A stretch of DNA of 64,000 bases from Neoroseomonas eburnea (GTDB taxonomy: Bacteria > Pseudomonadota > Alphaproteobacteria > Acetobacterales > Acetobacteraceae), in NCBI RefSeq assembly GCF_018129005.1, contig NZ_JAAEDL010000007.1, positions 124,001 through 188,000 on the forward strand, given 5' to 3'. Both the position numbers and the translations under genes were made by a program. The notes beneath the pieces were generated by a model. The model was given only the letters and a program-made list of their open reading frames with translations. It was not told the origin of the DNA and did not search any database. Positions 40,118-49,000 of this stretch are shown in pieces (position 1 is the stretch's first letter; each line of letters starts with the position of its first letter).

Positions 40118-41122
40118 ATGAGCGTCGCGATGGTGAGCCCGGAATTCTGGCGTGGCCGGCGGGTGCTGGTGACGGGGGGCGCGGGCTTCCTCGGCTCCAA
40201 CCTGTGTCATGCGCTGGCGCATCTCGGCGCGCGCGTCACCGCGCTCGACGCGATGATGCCCGATGGCGGCGCCTCCGCCCGCAACCTCGAAGGTGCGGGC
40301 GTGCTGCTGGTGCGCGGCGACATCCGCGACACCGAGCTGCACTCGCTCTGCGAGGGCGTGGACGTGCTGTTCAACATGGCGGCGCAGACCTCCCACATGG
40401 GCGGGCAGAAGGACCCGGTGGCGGACATCGCGATCAACGCCGTCGCCCAGGTGCGGCTGATCGGCGTGATGCGGGAAGTGGCGCCGAAGGCGACCGTGGT
40501 GCACGCCTCCACCCGCCAGTTCTACGGCCGGCCGCGCAGCCTGCCGGTCGACGAGTTGCATCCCGTCAACCCGCCCGACGCGAACGGCGTGTCGAAATGG
40601 GCAGGCGAGCAGTACTGGCTGCTGGAGCAGCGCGTGCATCACCGCCCCGTGGTCTCGCTGCGCCTGACCAATTGCTACGGCCCGCGGCTGCGCATCCGGG
40701 ATGCGCGGCAGACCTTCCTCGGCATCTGGATCCGCCGCGTGCTGGAAGGCGAGCCCTTCGAGGTCTGGGGCGGCGAGCAGCTCCGCGACCTGACCTATGT
40801 AGAGGACGTCACCGACGCCTTCCTGCTCGCCGCCGAGAAGGCGGGCGAACCGGCGCTCGCCGGCCAGGTCTTCAACCTCGGCGGCAGCCCGCCGACCTCG
40901 CTGCTCGATCTCGCGCAGCGGCTGATCGCGGCCAATGACGGCCAGGGGCATTTCGTCACCAAGGAATTCCCCGCCGACCGCGCGCCGATCGACATCGGCT
41001 CCTACGCCGCCGACGATCGCGCTTTCCGCGCCGCCGCCGGCTGGGCGCCGAGGGTCGACCTGGACGAGGGGTTGCGCCGATCCCTCGCATGGTATCGTCC
41101 GCGCCTGTCCGACTACCTCTGA
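40118..41122 (+). CDS. NAD-dependent epimerase/dehydratase (extended SDR)
   Basis: A 334-aa extended short-chain dehydrogenase, probably acting on a nucleotide-sugar. RVLVTGGAGFLGSNLCHAL is the NAD-binding loop. RLTNCYGPR and LRDLTYVEDVTDAFLLA match UDP-glucose epimerase-like enzymes. The usual Y-x-x-x-K catalytic pair reads N-G-V-S-K (in PPDANGVSKWAGEQYW), so the tyrosine is replaced by asparagine. I recall a subfamily with this N-G-x-x-K form, so it may be natural to the branch, but the mechanism must differ. The aminotransferase gene follows after 23 bases; together they could make an amino-deoxy sugar. Confidence 0.88.
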   Translation: MSVAMVSPEFWRGRRVLVTGGAGFLGSNLCHALAHLGARVTALDAMMPDGGASARNLEGAGVLLVRGDIRDTELHSLCEGVDVLFNMAAQTSHMGGQKDPVADIAINAVAQVRLIGVMREVAPKATVVHASTRQFYGRPRSLPVDELHPVNPPDANGVSKWAGEQYWLLEQRVHHRPVVSLRLTNCYGPRLRIRDARQTFLGIWIRRVLEGEPFEVWGGEQLRDLTYVEDVTDAFLLAAEKAGEPALAGQVFNLGGSPPTSLLDLAQRLIAANDGQGHFVTKEFPADRAPIDIGSYAADDRAFRAAAGWAPRVDLDEGLRRSLAWYRPRLSDYL

Positions 41123-41145
41123 CGCCCGCTCGAAGGCCCACGCCC

Positions 41146-42288
41146 ATGAATGCGCCCATCGTGACCATGATCCCCCAGGCCGACCCCGGCGCCGGCTATC
41201 GCGCCCAGAAGGCCGAGATCGACGCCGCCGTCGCCCGCGCGCTCGCGAGCGGCTGGTACATCCTCGGCAAGGAAGGCGCGGCCTTCGAACAGGAATTCGC
41301 CGCCTGGCTCGGCGCGGGCCAGCACGCCGTCGGCTGCGCCAACGGCACCGACGCGATCGCGCTGATCCTGCGTGGCCTCGGCATCGGGCCGGGCATGGCG
41401 GTCGCCACCGTCTCCCACACCGCGGTCGCGACCGTCGCCGCCATCGAGATGGTCGGCGCCACGCCGCTGCTGCTCGACATCGACCCCGACACCTACACGA
41501 TGGATCCGGACGAACTCGTCTCCGTGCTCGACCATCCGCCGCCGGGGCTGCCGCCGATCAAGGCGGTGATCCCGGTGCACATCTACGGCCAGGCCTGTGA
41601 CCTCGGCCCCATGCTGGAAGCGGCGCGCGCGGCCGGCATCCCGCTGATCGAGGACTGTGCCCAGTGCCACGGCGCGACCCTGGACGGGCGGAAGCTCGGC
41701 ACTATCGGCGACGCGGCGGCGTTCAGCCTCTATCCGACCAAGAACCTCGGCGCGCTCGGCGACGGCGGGGTGCTGGCGACGCCGGATGCCGAACTCGCCG
41801 CGCGCATCGCCGCCATCCGGCAGTACGGGTGGAAGGAGCGCTACGTCAGCTCGATGGTGGGCGTGAATTCGCGCCTCGATGAAATTCAGGCGGCGATCCT
41901 GCGCGTGAAGCTGACGGCGCTCGATGCCGGCAATGCCCGTCGGCGCGCCATTGCCGCAGCCTATGACGAGGCGCTCGGCAACGGGCCGATCGCCCCCCCG
42001 GCGCGCCGGCCCGGCGCCGAGCACGTCTTCCACCAATACGTGCTGCGCACCGGGGACCGGCCCGCGGTGCAGGCGAAGCTGAAGGCGCAGGGGATCGGCA
42101 CGGGTATCCACTACCCGGTGCCGGTGCACCTGCAATCCGCCTACAAGGACCGCACGCCGATCGGCCCCGCGGGCTGCGCCGAAACCGCGCGCGCGGCGGA
42201 GGAGGTATTCAGCCTGCCGATGTATCCGGAACTGAAGGATGCGCAGGTGGAGCAGGTCTGCGCGGCGCTGCGCGGCCTGGCCGACTGA
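41146..42288 (+). CDS. DegT/DnrJ/EryC1/StrS-family sugar aminotransferase
   Basis: A 380-aa PLP-dependent aminotransferase that transfers an amino group to keto-sugars of nucleotide-sugar pathways. The PLP lysine is in LYPTKNLGALGDGG; the CANGTDAIALILRGLGIGPG phosphate-binding loop, IPLIEDCAQCHGA (with the conserved aspartate) and QYGWKERY also fit. GTGIHYPVPVHLQSAY near the C-terminus contributes to the partner active site. ATG 41146 starts MNAPIVTMIPQADPG; a frame extension upstream overlaps the epimerase gene and is not needed. No glycosyltransferase is adjacent, so the destination of the sugar is unknown. Confidence 0.92.
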   Translation: MNAPIVTMIPQADPGAGYRAQKAEIDAAVARALASGWYILGKEGAAFEQEFAAWLGAGQHAVGCANGTDAIALILRGLGIGPGMAVATVSHTAVATVAAIEMVGATPLLLDIDPDTYTMDPDELVSVLDHPPPGLPPIKAVIPVHIYGQACDLGPMLEAARAAGIPLIEDCAQCHGATLDGRKLGTIGDAAAFSLYPTKNLGALGDGGVLATPDAELAARIAAIRQYGWKERYVSSMVGVNSRLDEIQAAILRVKLTALDAGNARRRAIAAAYDEALGNGPIAPPARRPGAEHVFHQYVLRTGDRPAVQAKLKAQGIGTGIHYPVPVHLQSAYKDRTPIGPAGCAETARAAEEVFSLPMYPELKDAQVEQVCAALRGLAD

Positions 42289-42289
42289 C

Positions 42290-42436
42290 ACCAGCGGCCG
42301 CAATTCGCGACCGCGGGTATCCGCCTTTTCGTGCCCTCAGGCGCCGGGCGCAAACCTCCGGTTTGCTTGGCTTCGCCGGACTGCCGGCGGGCCGCATTCG
42401 CGGCCTCGGCACGAGTCATTGACTCGTGCCGCTGGT
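42290..42436 (+). mobile_element. R3 MITE-like element, copy b
   Basis: Perfect 9-bp inverted ends ACCAGCGGC (42290-42298) and GCCGCTGGT (42428-42436) enclose 147 bases. Inside are GCGCAAACCTCCGGTTTG, TTGGCTTCGCCGGA and a long palindrome, CGGCACGAGTCA (42407-42418) with TGACTCGTGCCG (42420-42431). It shares blocks in order with copy a at 3909-4100. It directly abuts the aminotransferase stop codon. The remaining 174 bases up to the lipase gene show nothing recognisable. Confidence 0.7.
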
Positions 42437-42610
42437 ATGACAGCGGTCGCCGGAGGGACTGGCGCCGGCCATCCCGTGGTCGACCCTTGCGTTGCCGTGT
42501 CGGCTTGTGTCCCGCGCGCGGCCGCGCCGCGCCGGCCGGGGGCAGGCCGCCGCGGCGGCCAGGTCGGCGGCATCGGCGGGCGCGGCCTTCCGCACCCGCC
42601 GTGAGGCGGT

Positions 42611-43336
42611 TCAGCGCAGCTCGAGCGCCCGGATGATCGGGATCATGCTGTGCACGTGCGGCGACTGCGTCGGGCAGACGATGGTTTCGAGCGGCACGCC
42701 GACATGTGTGCCGACCAGGCTCACCGGGTCCCAGTTGCCGCGGTAGTTCGCGATCGGCGCGAAGGCCTCGTCGCCGCCGAGCGCGGCGAGCTTGTTCATC
42801 AGGCTGACCGCGAGGCCGCCGAGGCCGGCGGTGGGCAGGCTCGCGAGCACGCCCATGCCCGCGGAGCCGATGCCGCCGACGGCCGAGCGGATCGGGTTGG
42901 AGGAGAGCTGGTTGACCAGGGCCAGCGCACCCGGCGCGTTCCAGCTGATCCCCGGCAGCCCGAGGATGGCGCCGACGAGCTGCACATAGGCGCCGCCGAG
43001 GGAATGGCCGGTCAGCCAGGTGATCTCGGCGCGGGCGGCCACGGAGGCGGTGAACTCGACCGCGTCGTTCAGCTTCATCGCCAGGGCGTTCAGGCCGAGG
43101 CCGATGCCGCCGAGATCCTCCACCAGCGCGTCCTGCAGATCGTCGGTGCCGCGGAAGCAGACGCAGGCGATCCGGTTGCGGCTGCCCCGCCAATAGGCAC
43201 GGGCGAGGAAATTGTCCTTCTTGCACTCGTGCAGGTCCTGGATCTGGTTGGTGTGCCAGTCCCGGAGCATGTCGGATTCTGAAACATCGTTGTAAACATC
43301 GGCGGCGATCTTTGCCATGTTCAGAATGTCGTACAT
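42611..43336 (-). CDS. Class 3 lipase-like alpha/beta hydrolase
   Basis: A 241-aa hydrolase. The nucleophile elbow is TGHSLGGAY, and FRGTDDLQDALVEDL is the oxyanion/lid block of class 3 lipases (F-R-G-T/S-x). The start MYDILNMAKIAADVYND resembles the N-terminal helix of such lipases. A charge-relay aspartate and histidine are probably in NYRGNWDPVSLVGTHVG and SPHVHSM. There is no signal peptide, so it may be intracellular or use a non-classical route. ATG 43336 is chosen; an in-frame TTG at 43351 adds five residues. The substrate, lipid or polyester such as PHB, is not resolved. Confidence 0.82.
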   Translation of the reverse strand: MYDILNMAKIAADVYNDVSESDMLRDWHTNQIQDLHECKKDNFLARAYWRGSRNRIACVCFRGTDDLQDALVEDLGGIGLGLNALAMKLNDAVEFTASVAARAEITWLTGHSLGGAYVQLVGAILGLPGISWNAPGALALVNQLSSNPIRSAVGGIGSAGMGVLASLPTAGLGGLAVSLMNKLAALGGDEAFAPIANYRGNWDPVSLVGTHVGVPLETIVCPTQSPHVHSMIPIIRALELR

Positions 43337-43460
43337 TCTGGTCTTTCCCAATGCGGCTAGGTGGCGCGAAGTACTACGGCCTGGGCCGCCTCTGGGCTAG
43401 CGAGGAAGATCACCTGCAAAGGCATGGTGTGAGGCATTTCACACCATCGCAACGAAGTGC

Positions 43461-43594
43461 GGGGCGGGCTCTGCCCTCCCCGGACCCCACCCGCCAAAGG
43501 CCACAGGGCCTTTGGAAACCAATACCAAAGTGATCGCGGGTGCAGGGGAGCGTGTCCCCTGCCGGGGGAGTCCGAGGGGGTGGAGCGCCCTCGG
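43461..43594. repeat. R2 hairpin cassette, copy C (rearranged)
   Basis: Stems are GGGGCGGGC/GCCCTCCCC (43461-43481, one mismatch), CCAAAGGCC/GGCCTTTGG (43494-43515), GCAGGGGA/TCCCCTGC (43542-43562) and CCGAGGG/CCCTCGG (43572-43594). The left half matches other R2 copies; in the right half the CCAAAGGCC stem is replaced by a different stem of similar size. It lies between the start of the lipase gene and the end of the nitronate monooxygenase gene, both on the minus strand. Confidence 0.75.
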
Positions 43595-43603
43595 GGCAAC
43601 TCG

Positions 43604-44602
43604 TCAGGCCGCCGCCCGCCGCCCCCAATCCGGATTCACCAGCGGCGAGGCTGCGCCGAGCGCGCGCCGCGCCTCGAGGTATTCCGCATGCAGGCGGTCC
43701 ACCAGCGCGGCGGCGGGCACCACCTTCCGCACGCCGCTGACCGACTGCCCCGCGCCCCAGATGTCCTTCCACTTCTTCTTGCGATCGGAGCCGAAATTCA
43801 TCGCGCTCGGGTCGGAGGTCGGCAGGCTTTCCGGGTCGAGCCCGGCCCTGCGCAGCGAGGGCTTGAGGTAGTTGCCGTGCACGCCGGTGACGAGGTTGGT
43901 GTAGACGATGTCCTCCGCGCCGCTCGCGACCAGCATCGCCTTGTAGTCCTCGACCGCGCGGGCTTCCTCGGTGGCGATGAAGGCGGTGCCCATGTAGGCG
44001 AAGTCGGCGCCCATCGCCTCCGCCGCCAGGATCGACCGGCCATGGGCGATCGAGCCCGACAGCGCGACCGGCCCGTCGAACCAGGCGCGGGTCTCCTGCA
44101 TGATGGCGAAGGGGGATTGCGCGCCGGCATGCCCGCCGGCGCCCGCGGCCACCAGCACCAGCCCGTCCGCGCCCTTCTCGATCGCCTTGTGGGCGAAGGT
44201 CTGGTTGATCACGTCGTGCAGCACGTGGCCGCCGTAGGAATGGATCGCCTGGTTCACCTCGGGCCGCGCGCCGAGGCTGGTGATGATCACCGGCACCTGG
44301 TGCTTCACGCAGAGCGCCAGATCCTGCTCCAGCCGGTCGTTGGAGCGGTGGACGATGAGGTTGATGGCGAAGGGCGCGCTCGGGCGGTCCGGGTGCTCGG
44401 CATCATGGGCGGCGAGCCGCTGCTTGATCTCCGCCAGCCATTCGTCGAGCTGCTCCACCGGGCGCGCGTTCAGCGAGGGCATGGCCCCGATCATGCCGGA
44501 GGTGCATTGCGCCACCACCAGCTCCGGCACCGAGATGATGAACAGCGGCGAGCCGATCAGCGGCAGGCGGAGGCGCCCCTTGAGCCGTTCTTGCAGGGTC
44601 AT
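43604..44602 (-). CDS. Nitronate monooxygenase / FMN-dependent 2-nitropropane dioxygenase family
   Basis: A 332-aa TIM-barrel flavoprotein that oxidises alkyl nitronates such as propionate 3-nitronate; some relatives are enoyl reductases. LIGSPLFIISVPELVVAQCTSG is the N-terminal FMN strand. VLVAAGAGGHAGAQSPFAIM carries the G-A-G-G-H-x-G phosphate/catalytic segment, and LSGSIAHGRSILAAEAMGADFAYMGTAFIAT holds the last FMN-binding strands. The length fits class I-like nitronate monooxygenases. GAGGAAAC precedes the ATG. It is a single gene with no clear operon partner. Confidence 0.9.
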   Translation of the reverse strand: MTLQERLKGRLRLPLIGSPLFIISVPELVVAQCTSGMIGAMPSLNARPVEQLDEWLAEIKQRLAAHDAEHPDRPSAPFAINLIVHRSNDRLEQDLALCVKHQVPVIITSLGARPEVNQAIHSYGGHVLHDVINQTFAHKAIEKGADGLVLVAAGAGGHAGAQSPFAIMQETRAWFDGPVALSGSIAHGRSILAAEAMGADFAYMGTAFIATEEARAVEDYKAMLVASGAEDIVYTNLVTGVHGNYLKPSLRRAGLDPESLPTSDPSAMNFGSDRKKKWKDIWGAGQSVSGVRKVVPAAALVDRLHAEYLEARRALGAASPLVNPDWGRRAAA

Positions 44603-44683
44603 GTCGTTTCCTCGCGGTCTTCGCGACAGGCTTGCCGCGATGCGGCACGGCTGTCGAGGGGGAGACGGCGCCGGGCCGGCCGG

Positions 44684-45646
44684 TCAGGCGAGGGCCGAGG
44701 CCGCCCTGCCGAGAGCCGGCCGGATGGAGGCCACCAGGCGATCCGACACCTCCCGCATCCTGTCGCCGGGCCCGGACCAGTTGGCGCCCCAGAAGAAGGT
44801 CGCGCGCACCGGGCCGGCGACCATCTGCCCGGCGACCGCGATGGCCTGGGAGTCGTTCCAGTCGATGCTGCCGCCCTTGCCGTAGGCGATGACATCGGGC
44901 GGGGCGATCCGCGGCATGGCGTCGGCCATGGCGCTGATGCGCTTGAACTCGGCCAGGGAGGAGGCCTCGCCGAAGACCTGTCCGGCGAGGACGCGCTCAT
45001 ACCAGGTGCAGAGATCCAGCGCGGTGCTGACCATGGTCTGATGCGGGTTGATCGGGGCGAGCGGCGTGCCGACCGGGTGGCCATCGGCGATCCGGCCCAT
45101 TGCCGCCCAGCCGAGATCGGTGCCCGGCGCCGCGCCGGCGAGGGTCGAGAACAGGATGCGCGTCGAATCCGGCAGGCGGGTCCCGGCCAGGCCCATCCCC
45201 GCGATCAGGGCGCGCACGCGCGCCGCGCCGATGCGGTGCAGGGCGATGTCGGTCGCGGTGTTGTCGCTGTGCGCGATCATCGCCTCCAGCACCGTCCGCG
45301 CCGGGGCGGTGCCGGTGAGCCCGCCGAGCACGGGGCTGATGAGGGAACGGTGCTCGTCGTTCACCGCCAGGGGCTCGTCGAGGGAGAGACGGCCCGCCTC
45401 GACCTCCTGCAGCCAGGCGCCGAGGATGAAGGTCTTGAGGCAACTGCCGACGAAGATCGGCGCGGAGGCGCGATGCGCGGCCTGAAGGCTGCCTCTCGGG
45501 CCGCTGGCCCGGAGCAGCACCGCGGTCTCCCCGGGCAGGGCGGCGAAGGCGCGCACCAGATCGTCGATTTCGGCGATGGCGGGCTGCGCCAGGGCGGCCG
45601 GCGCGGGGCCGAGGGCCAGCAGCAGCGGGAGGTGGCGGCGGCGCAT
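44684..45646 (-). CDS. Serine hydrolase of the class A beta-lactamase fold, secreted
   Basis: A 320-aa protein with a signal peptide (MRRRHLPLLLALGPAPAALA). Penicillin-recognising motifs are present: SCLK (Ser68-Lys71), SDN (Ser127-Asn129) and KGG (Lys257-Gly259). The usual omega-loop E-x-x-L-N of class A beta-lactamases is not visible: the expected region reads LPDSTRILFSTLAG, without glutamate. Deacylation of a penicilloyl-enzyme would therefore be impaired, so it may be a peptidase or esterase, or a lactamase using another base. Resistance should not be inferred. It is divergent from ppc with about 140 bases between them. Confidence 0.82.
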   Translation of the reverse strand: MRRRHLPLLLALGPAPAALAQPAIAEIDDLVRAFAALPGETAVLLRASGPRGSLQAAHRASAPIFVGSCLKTFILGAWLQEVEAGRLSLDEPLAVNDEHRSLISPVLGGLTGTAPARTVLEAMIAHSDNTATDIALHRIGAARVRALIAGMGLAGTRLPDSTRILFSTLAGAAPGTDLGWAAMGRIADGHPVGTPLAPINPHQTMVSTALDLCTWYERVLAGQVFGEASSLAEFKRISAMADAMPRIAPPDVIAYGKGGSIDWNDSQAIAVAGQMVAGPVRATFFWGANWSGPGDRMREVSDRLVASIRPALGRAASALA

Positions 45647-45786
45647 GGGCGGGTTCCCGTCCCGGTCGGCGCCGTGACGATGGCGGCTTGGCCGGGGCGG
45701 TGCAAGGCCGGCCTGACGTCACGCGTGGGCGGCGGGCCGTGCATTCCGACTCGCCTTCGGCATCTTCGCGAGTGCAGCATGTCGCC

Positions 45787-48567
45787 ATGGATGTGATGCC
45801 GCCCTCCGACCTCCTGGCCGATCTGCTCGAACGCCTGCGCGCGGCGCGGGAGGCGGCGGCGGCCGACCCCTTCGGCGACCCGGTGCTGCTGGTCGCCCTC
45901 GACGTCAGCCGCGCGCTCGACGAGGGGCGGCTGACGCGGGAGGCGCTGCGCGCGCTGATCGCCCGCATGGCCCGGGATGCCGCGTCGGACCGTGCCGCGC
46001 GCCTCGCCGCCTATGCCGGGCTCGATGACGATGCGGCGGCGCTGGCGCGGATCGCCGGGCGGCTGGTGCGGCCGGACCCGGAGGACAGCCCGGTTCCTTT
46101 CGCCGCCTTCCGCGAGGCGGTGGAGCGCGCCCGCTTCGCCGCCGTCTTCACCGCGCATCCGACCTTCTCCCTGCCGCTCGCGACCGGCACCGCGCTGGCC
46201 GAGGCGGCCGGGGGCGCGACGCTGCCGGACGGGCTCTCGCACCGCCCGGCGCCGGTGACGCTGGAGGAGGAGTTCCGCCAGGCCGCGGCGGCGATCGACC
46301 GCGGGCGGGACGCGCTGGACGCGCTCTCGGCCGCGCTGTTCGAGGCGGGGCGCGAGGTCTGGGGCGACCGTGTCCTCGCGCTCGAGCCCCGGCCGCTCAT
46401 CCTCTCCTCCTGGGTCGGTTACGACACGGATGGACGGACCGATATCGGCTGGCAGGACACGCTGCGGCTGCGGCTGCGCATGAAGCGGCTGCAGCTCGCA
46501 CGGCTGGCGGACCGGCTGGCGCCGCTCGGCGATTGTGCCGCGCCGATCGTCGCCCGGGCACGCGCGGCGGCGGCGGAGGTCGCGGCGCAGGAGGAAGCCG
46601 CGCCGGCGAAGCCGACCGCCGAGACGGCCCGCGCCTTCGCCCTGCGCCTGATCGAGGGGCGGGAGGCGGCGCTGACCTCGCCCGAGCCGCTGCTCGCGCT
46701 GTTCCCGGCGGCGATCGAGGCGGCGCCGGATGCCGCGGCGCGCCAGGCGCTGGCGGTGCAGCGGGCGGGGCTGGCCGCACATGGGCTGGCGCTCGCGCAT
46801 ACCCATGTGCGGCTGAACGCGGCGCAGATCCACAATGCGCTGCGCCAGCGCCTCGGCATCGCGGCGGCGCCGGATGACCGGGCGGGACGGCGCGGGCTGC
46901 TCGCGCAGGTGAATGCCGCGCTCGCCGAGGTGAAGCCCTTGCCGGTCGATACCGGGGCGATCCTCGCCGAGCAGGCTTCCGCCGTGCGGCTGGTGATGAC
47001 GGTGGCGCAGGTGCTGAAGCACATCGACGGCAGCCAGCCGGTGCGCTTCCTGATCGCCGAGACCGAGACCGGCTACACGCTGCTCGCCGCGCTGTGGCTG
47101 GCGAAGCGCTTCGGCATCGCCGACCGCATCGAGATCTCGCCGCTGTTCGAGACGGCGGAGGCGCTGGAACGCGGCGAGCGCGTGCTGGAGGAAGCGCTGC
47201 GCAGCCCGCATTTCCGCGACTACCTGCGCCGGCATGGGCGGCTCTGCCTGCAGTTCGGCTATTCGGATTCAGGGCGCTATGTCGGGCAGCTCGCCGCGTC
47301 CTATCTCGCGGAGCGGCTGAAGATCCGGCTCGCCGAGCAGATGCGGCGGCATGCGCTGCACGGCATCGAGCTCGTGCTGTTCGACACCCATGGCGAGAGC
47401 ATCGGCCGCGGCGGGCATCCGGCGAGCCTCGCCGACCGCTTCGCCTATCTCTCGCCGCCGGCGGCGCGCGGGGCGCTGGCCGCCGCCGGTCTGAAGCTGC
47501 GGGAGGAGACCGCCTTCCAGGGCGGCGACGGCTACCTGCTGTTCGGCACCGAGCGGCTGGCGCTGGCGACCATCGCCCGCATCGCGGAACACGCCCTGGC
47601 GCCCGAGGCGGAACCCTCCGACCCGATCTACGCCGAGGCGGATTGGGGGGCGGATTTCTTCGCCACCATCCGCCGCGAGATGTCGGCGCTGGTGGAGGAC
47701 CCGGGATATGCCGCGCTGCTCGGCGCCTTCGGGCCGGGGCTGCTGGACAGGACCGGGTCGCGGCCCTCGGCGCGGCAGACCGATGGGCTGGGCGGGCCGG
47801 TGCGCATCAGCCACCCGTCGCAGCTCCGCGCCATTCCGAACAACGCGATCCTGCATCAGATGGGATGGCTCGCGAACACGCTGCATGGGCTGGGCGCGGC
47901 GGCGGCGGCGAACCCGGATGCCTTCGCCGATCTCTCCGCGCGGTCGCCGCGCTTCGCCCGCGCGCTGGCGATGGCGGCGCGGGCGGCGGCGTGCAGCGAC
48001 CTCGGCGTGCTGCGCGCGGCGATGGACATGCTCGATCCCTCGCCGTGGCTGGACCGGGCGGGCTTCACCAGGCGGCCGGGGCGGCGGGAGGCGCTGATGG
48101 CAGTGGCGGAGGCGCTGGAGCGGCTCGGCCTTTCCGCCTCGACGCGGCGGATGTTCCGGCGGTTGCAGGCGGACCACCTGATGCTGCGCGCGGCCTGGCC
48201 CGATTTGCCGGCGATGCCGGACCGGCTGGTGCTCGCGCATGCGCTGCGGCTGTGCCTGGTGCAGCGGCTATGGCTGCTGGCGGTGGCGCTGCCGGAATTC
48301 AGCCCGCGGCATGGCGCGACGCGCGATTCACTGGTGGCGCGGCTGCTGCAGCTCGACGTGCCGCCGGTGCTCGACCTGCTGGCAGAGATCTTCCCCGCCG
48401 CGCCCGACCCGGCTACGGGGCTGGATTTCGGCGAGCCGGCGCCGCCGCGCGAAGGGGCCTCCTACGCCGCGGAGCACGAGGCGATCCTCACGCCGATGGC
48501 GGAGCTCTTCGCCCTGGTGCGGGAATGCTCGGCGGTGATCTCGCACGAGGTGGGCGCCTTCGGCTGA
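45787..48567 (+). CDS. ppc: Phosphoenolpyruvate carboxylase, divergent form
   Basis: A 926-aa carboxylase that makes oxaloacetate from PEP and bicarbonate to refill the TCA cycle. FTAHPTFSLP carries the catalytic histidine; GYDTDGRTDI, FGYSDSGRYVGQLAASYL and HGESIGRGGHPASL correspond to the PEP-binding and glycine-rich loops. QLRAIPNNAILHQMGW sits where classical enzymes read RAIPW..WTQ. Several loops differ from the Escherichia-type sequence (G-R for the S-x-K-D lysine region; HGES for HGRGG), which marks a separate alphaproteobacterial branch. ATG 45787 begins MDVMPPSDLLADLL; no strong Shine-Dalgarno sequence is seen, and a GTG at 45772 is possible. Confidence 0.88.
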   Translation: MDVMPPSDLLADLLERLRAAREAAAADPFGDPVLLVALDVSRALDEGRLTREALRALIARMARDAASDRAARLAAYAGLDDDAAALARIAGRLVRPDPEDSPVPFAAFREAVERARFAAVFTAHPTFSLPLATGTALAEAAGGATLPDGLSHRPAPVTLEEEFRQAAAAIDRGRDALDALSAALFEAGREVWGDRVLALEPRPLILSSWVGYDTDGRTDIGWQDTLRLRLRMKRLQLARLADRLAPLGDCAAPIVARARAAAAEVAAQEEAAPAKPTAETARAFALRLIEGREAALTSPEPLLALFPAAIEAAPDAAARQALAVQRAGLAAHGLALAHTHVRLNAAQIHNALRQRLGIAAAPDDRAGRRGLLAQVNAALAEVKPLPVDTGAILAEQASAVRLVMTVAQVLKHIDGSQPVRFLIAETETGYTLLAALWLAKRFGIADRIEISPLFETAEALERGERVLEEALRSPHFRDYLRRHGRLCLQFGYSDSGRYVGQLAASYLAERLKIRLAEQMRRHALHGIELVLFDTHGESIGRGGHPASLADRFAYLSPPAARGALAAAGLKLREETAFQGGDGYLLFGTERLALATIARIAEHALAPEAEPSDPIYAEADWGADFFATIRREMSALVEDPGYAALLGAFGPGLLDRTGSRPSARQTDGLGGPVRISHPSQLRAIPNNAILHQMGWLANTLHGLGAAAAANPDAFADLSARSPRFARALAMAARAAACSDLGVLRAAMDMLDPSPWLDRAGFTRRPGRREALMAVAEALERLGLSASTRRMFRRLQADHLMLRAAWPDLPAMPDRLVLAHALRLCLVQRLWLLAVALPEFSPRHGATRDSLVARLLQLDVPPVLDLLAEIFPAAPDPATGLDFGEPAPPREGASYAAEHEAILTPMAELFALVRECSAVISHEVGAFG

Positions 48568-48600
48568 CGCCCGGCCGCCAGGGCTGCGCTTCACGAGGAC

Positions 48601-48750
48601 GATCCCGATCAGCCGGGACCGCCCGATCGGGTGACGATTCCCGCGACGGCGAGGGGGCCGGTGCGGCAGCCGCGCGCGAAGCCGGGTCCCCGATATCGAG
48701 CCAGCCGAAGGACTCGCCGGTATCGGTGAACCGCTGCGAACGGAATCCGT
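48601..48750 (+). repeat. R1 hairpin repeat, copy c
   Basis: Arms CCCGATC (48604-48610) and GATCGGG (48625-48631), then TGACGATTCCCGCGA, and a later tail GTGAACCGCTGCGAACGGAATCCG shared with copy b. It starts 34 bases after the ppc stop. The rest of the 433-base gap to the next gene (48751-49000) shows no gene or clear signal to me. Confidence 0.7.
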
Positions 48751-49000
48751 GCTGCCGTGCGGGTTCGGCCCGGCGGTCAGTTGCGGGTCCGGTGGCGCGA
48801 CGGGCGCGGACGCCGGCACGGCCAGGGCCGCTCCGCTGCGTTCGGGAGGCACGGCAATGATCCGAACTTCTCGCGCGAGGCTGCCGGGCCGATCCCCTGC
48901 GTTCGGGGAGCACGGGCCACGCGGTGTGAAGCGTTTCAGGGCGTCGGCCCGCCATGCCGGCTAGACTTGCGCCACCCGGCGTGGAGGCGGGCGATGACAC

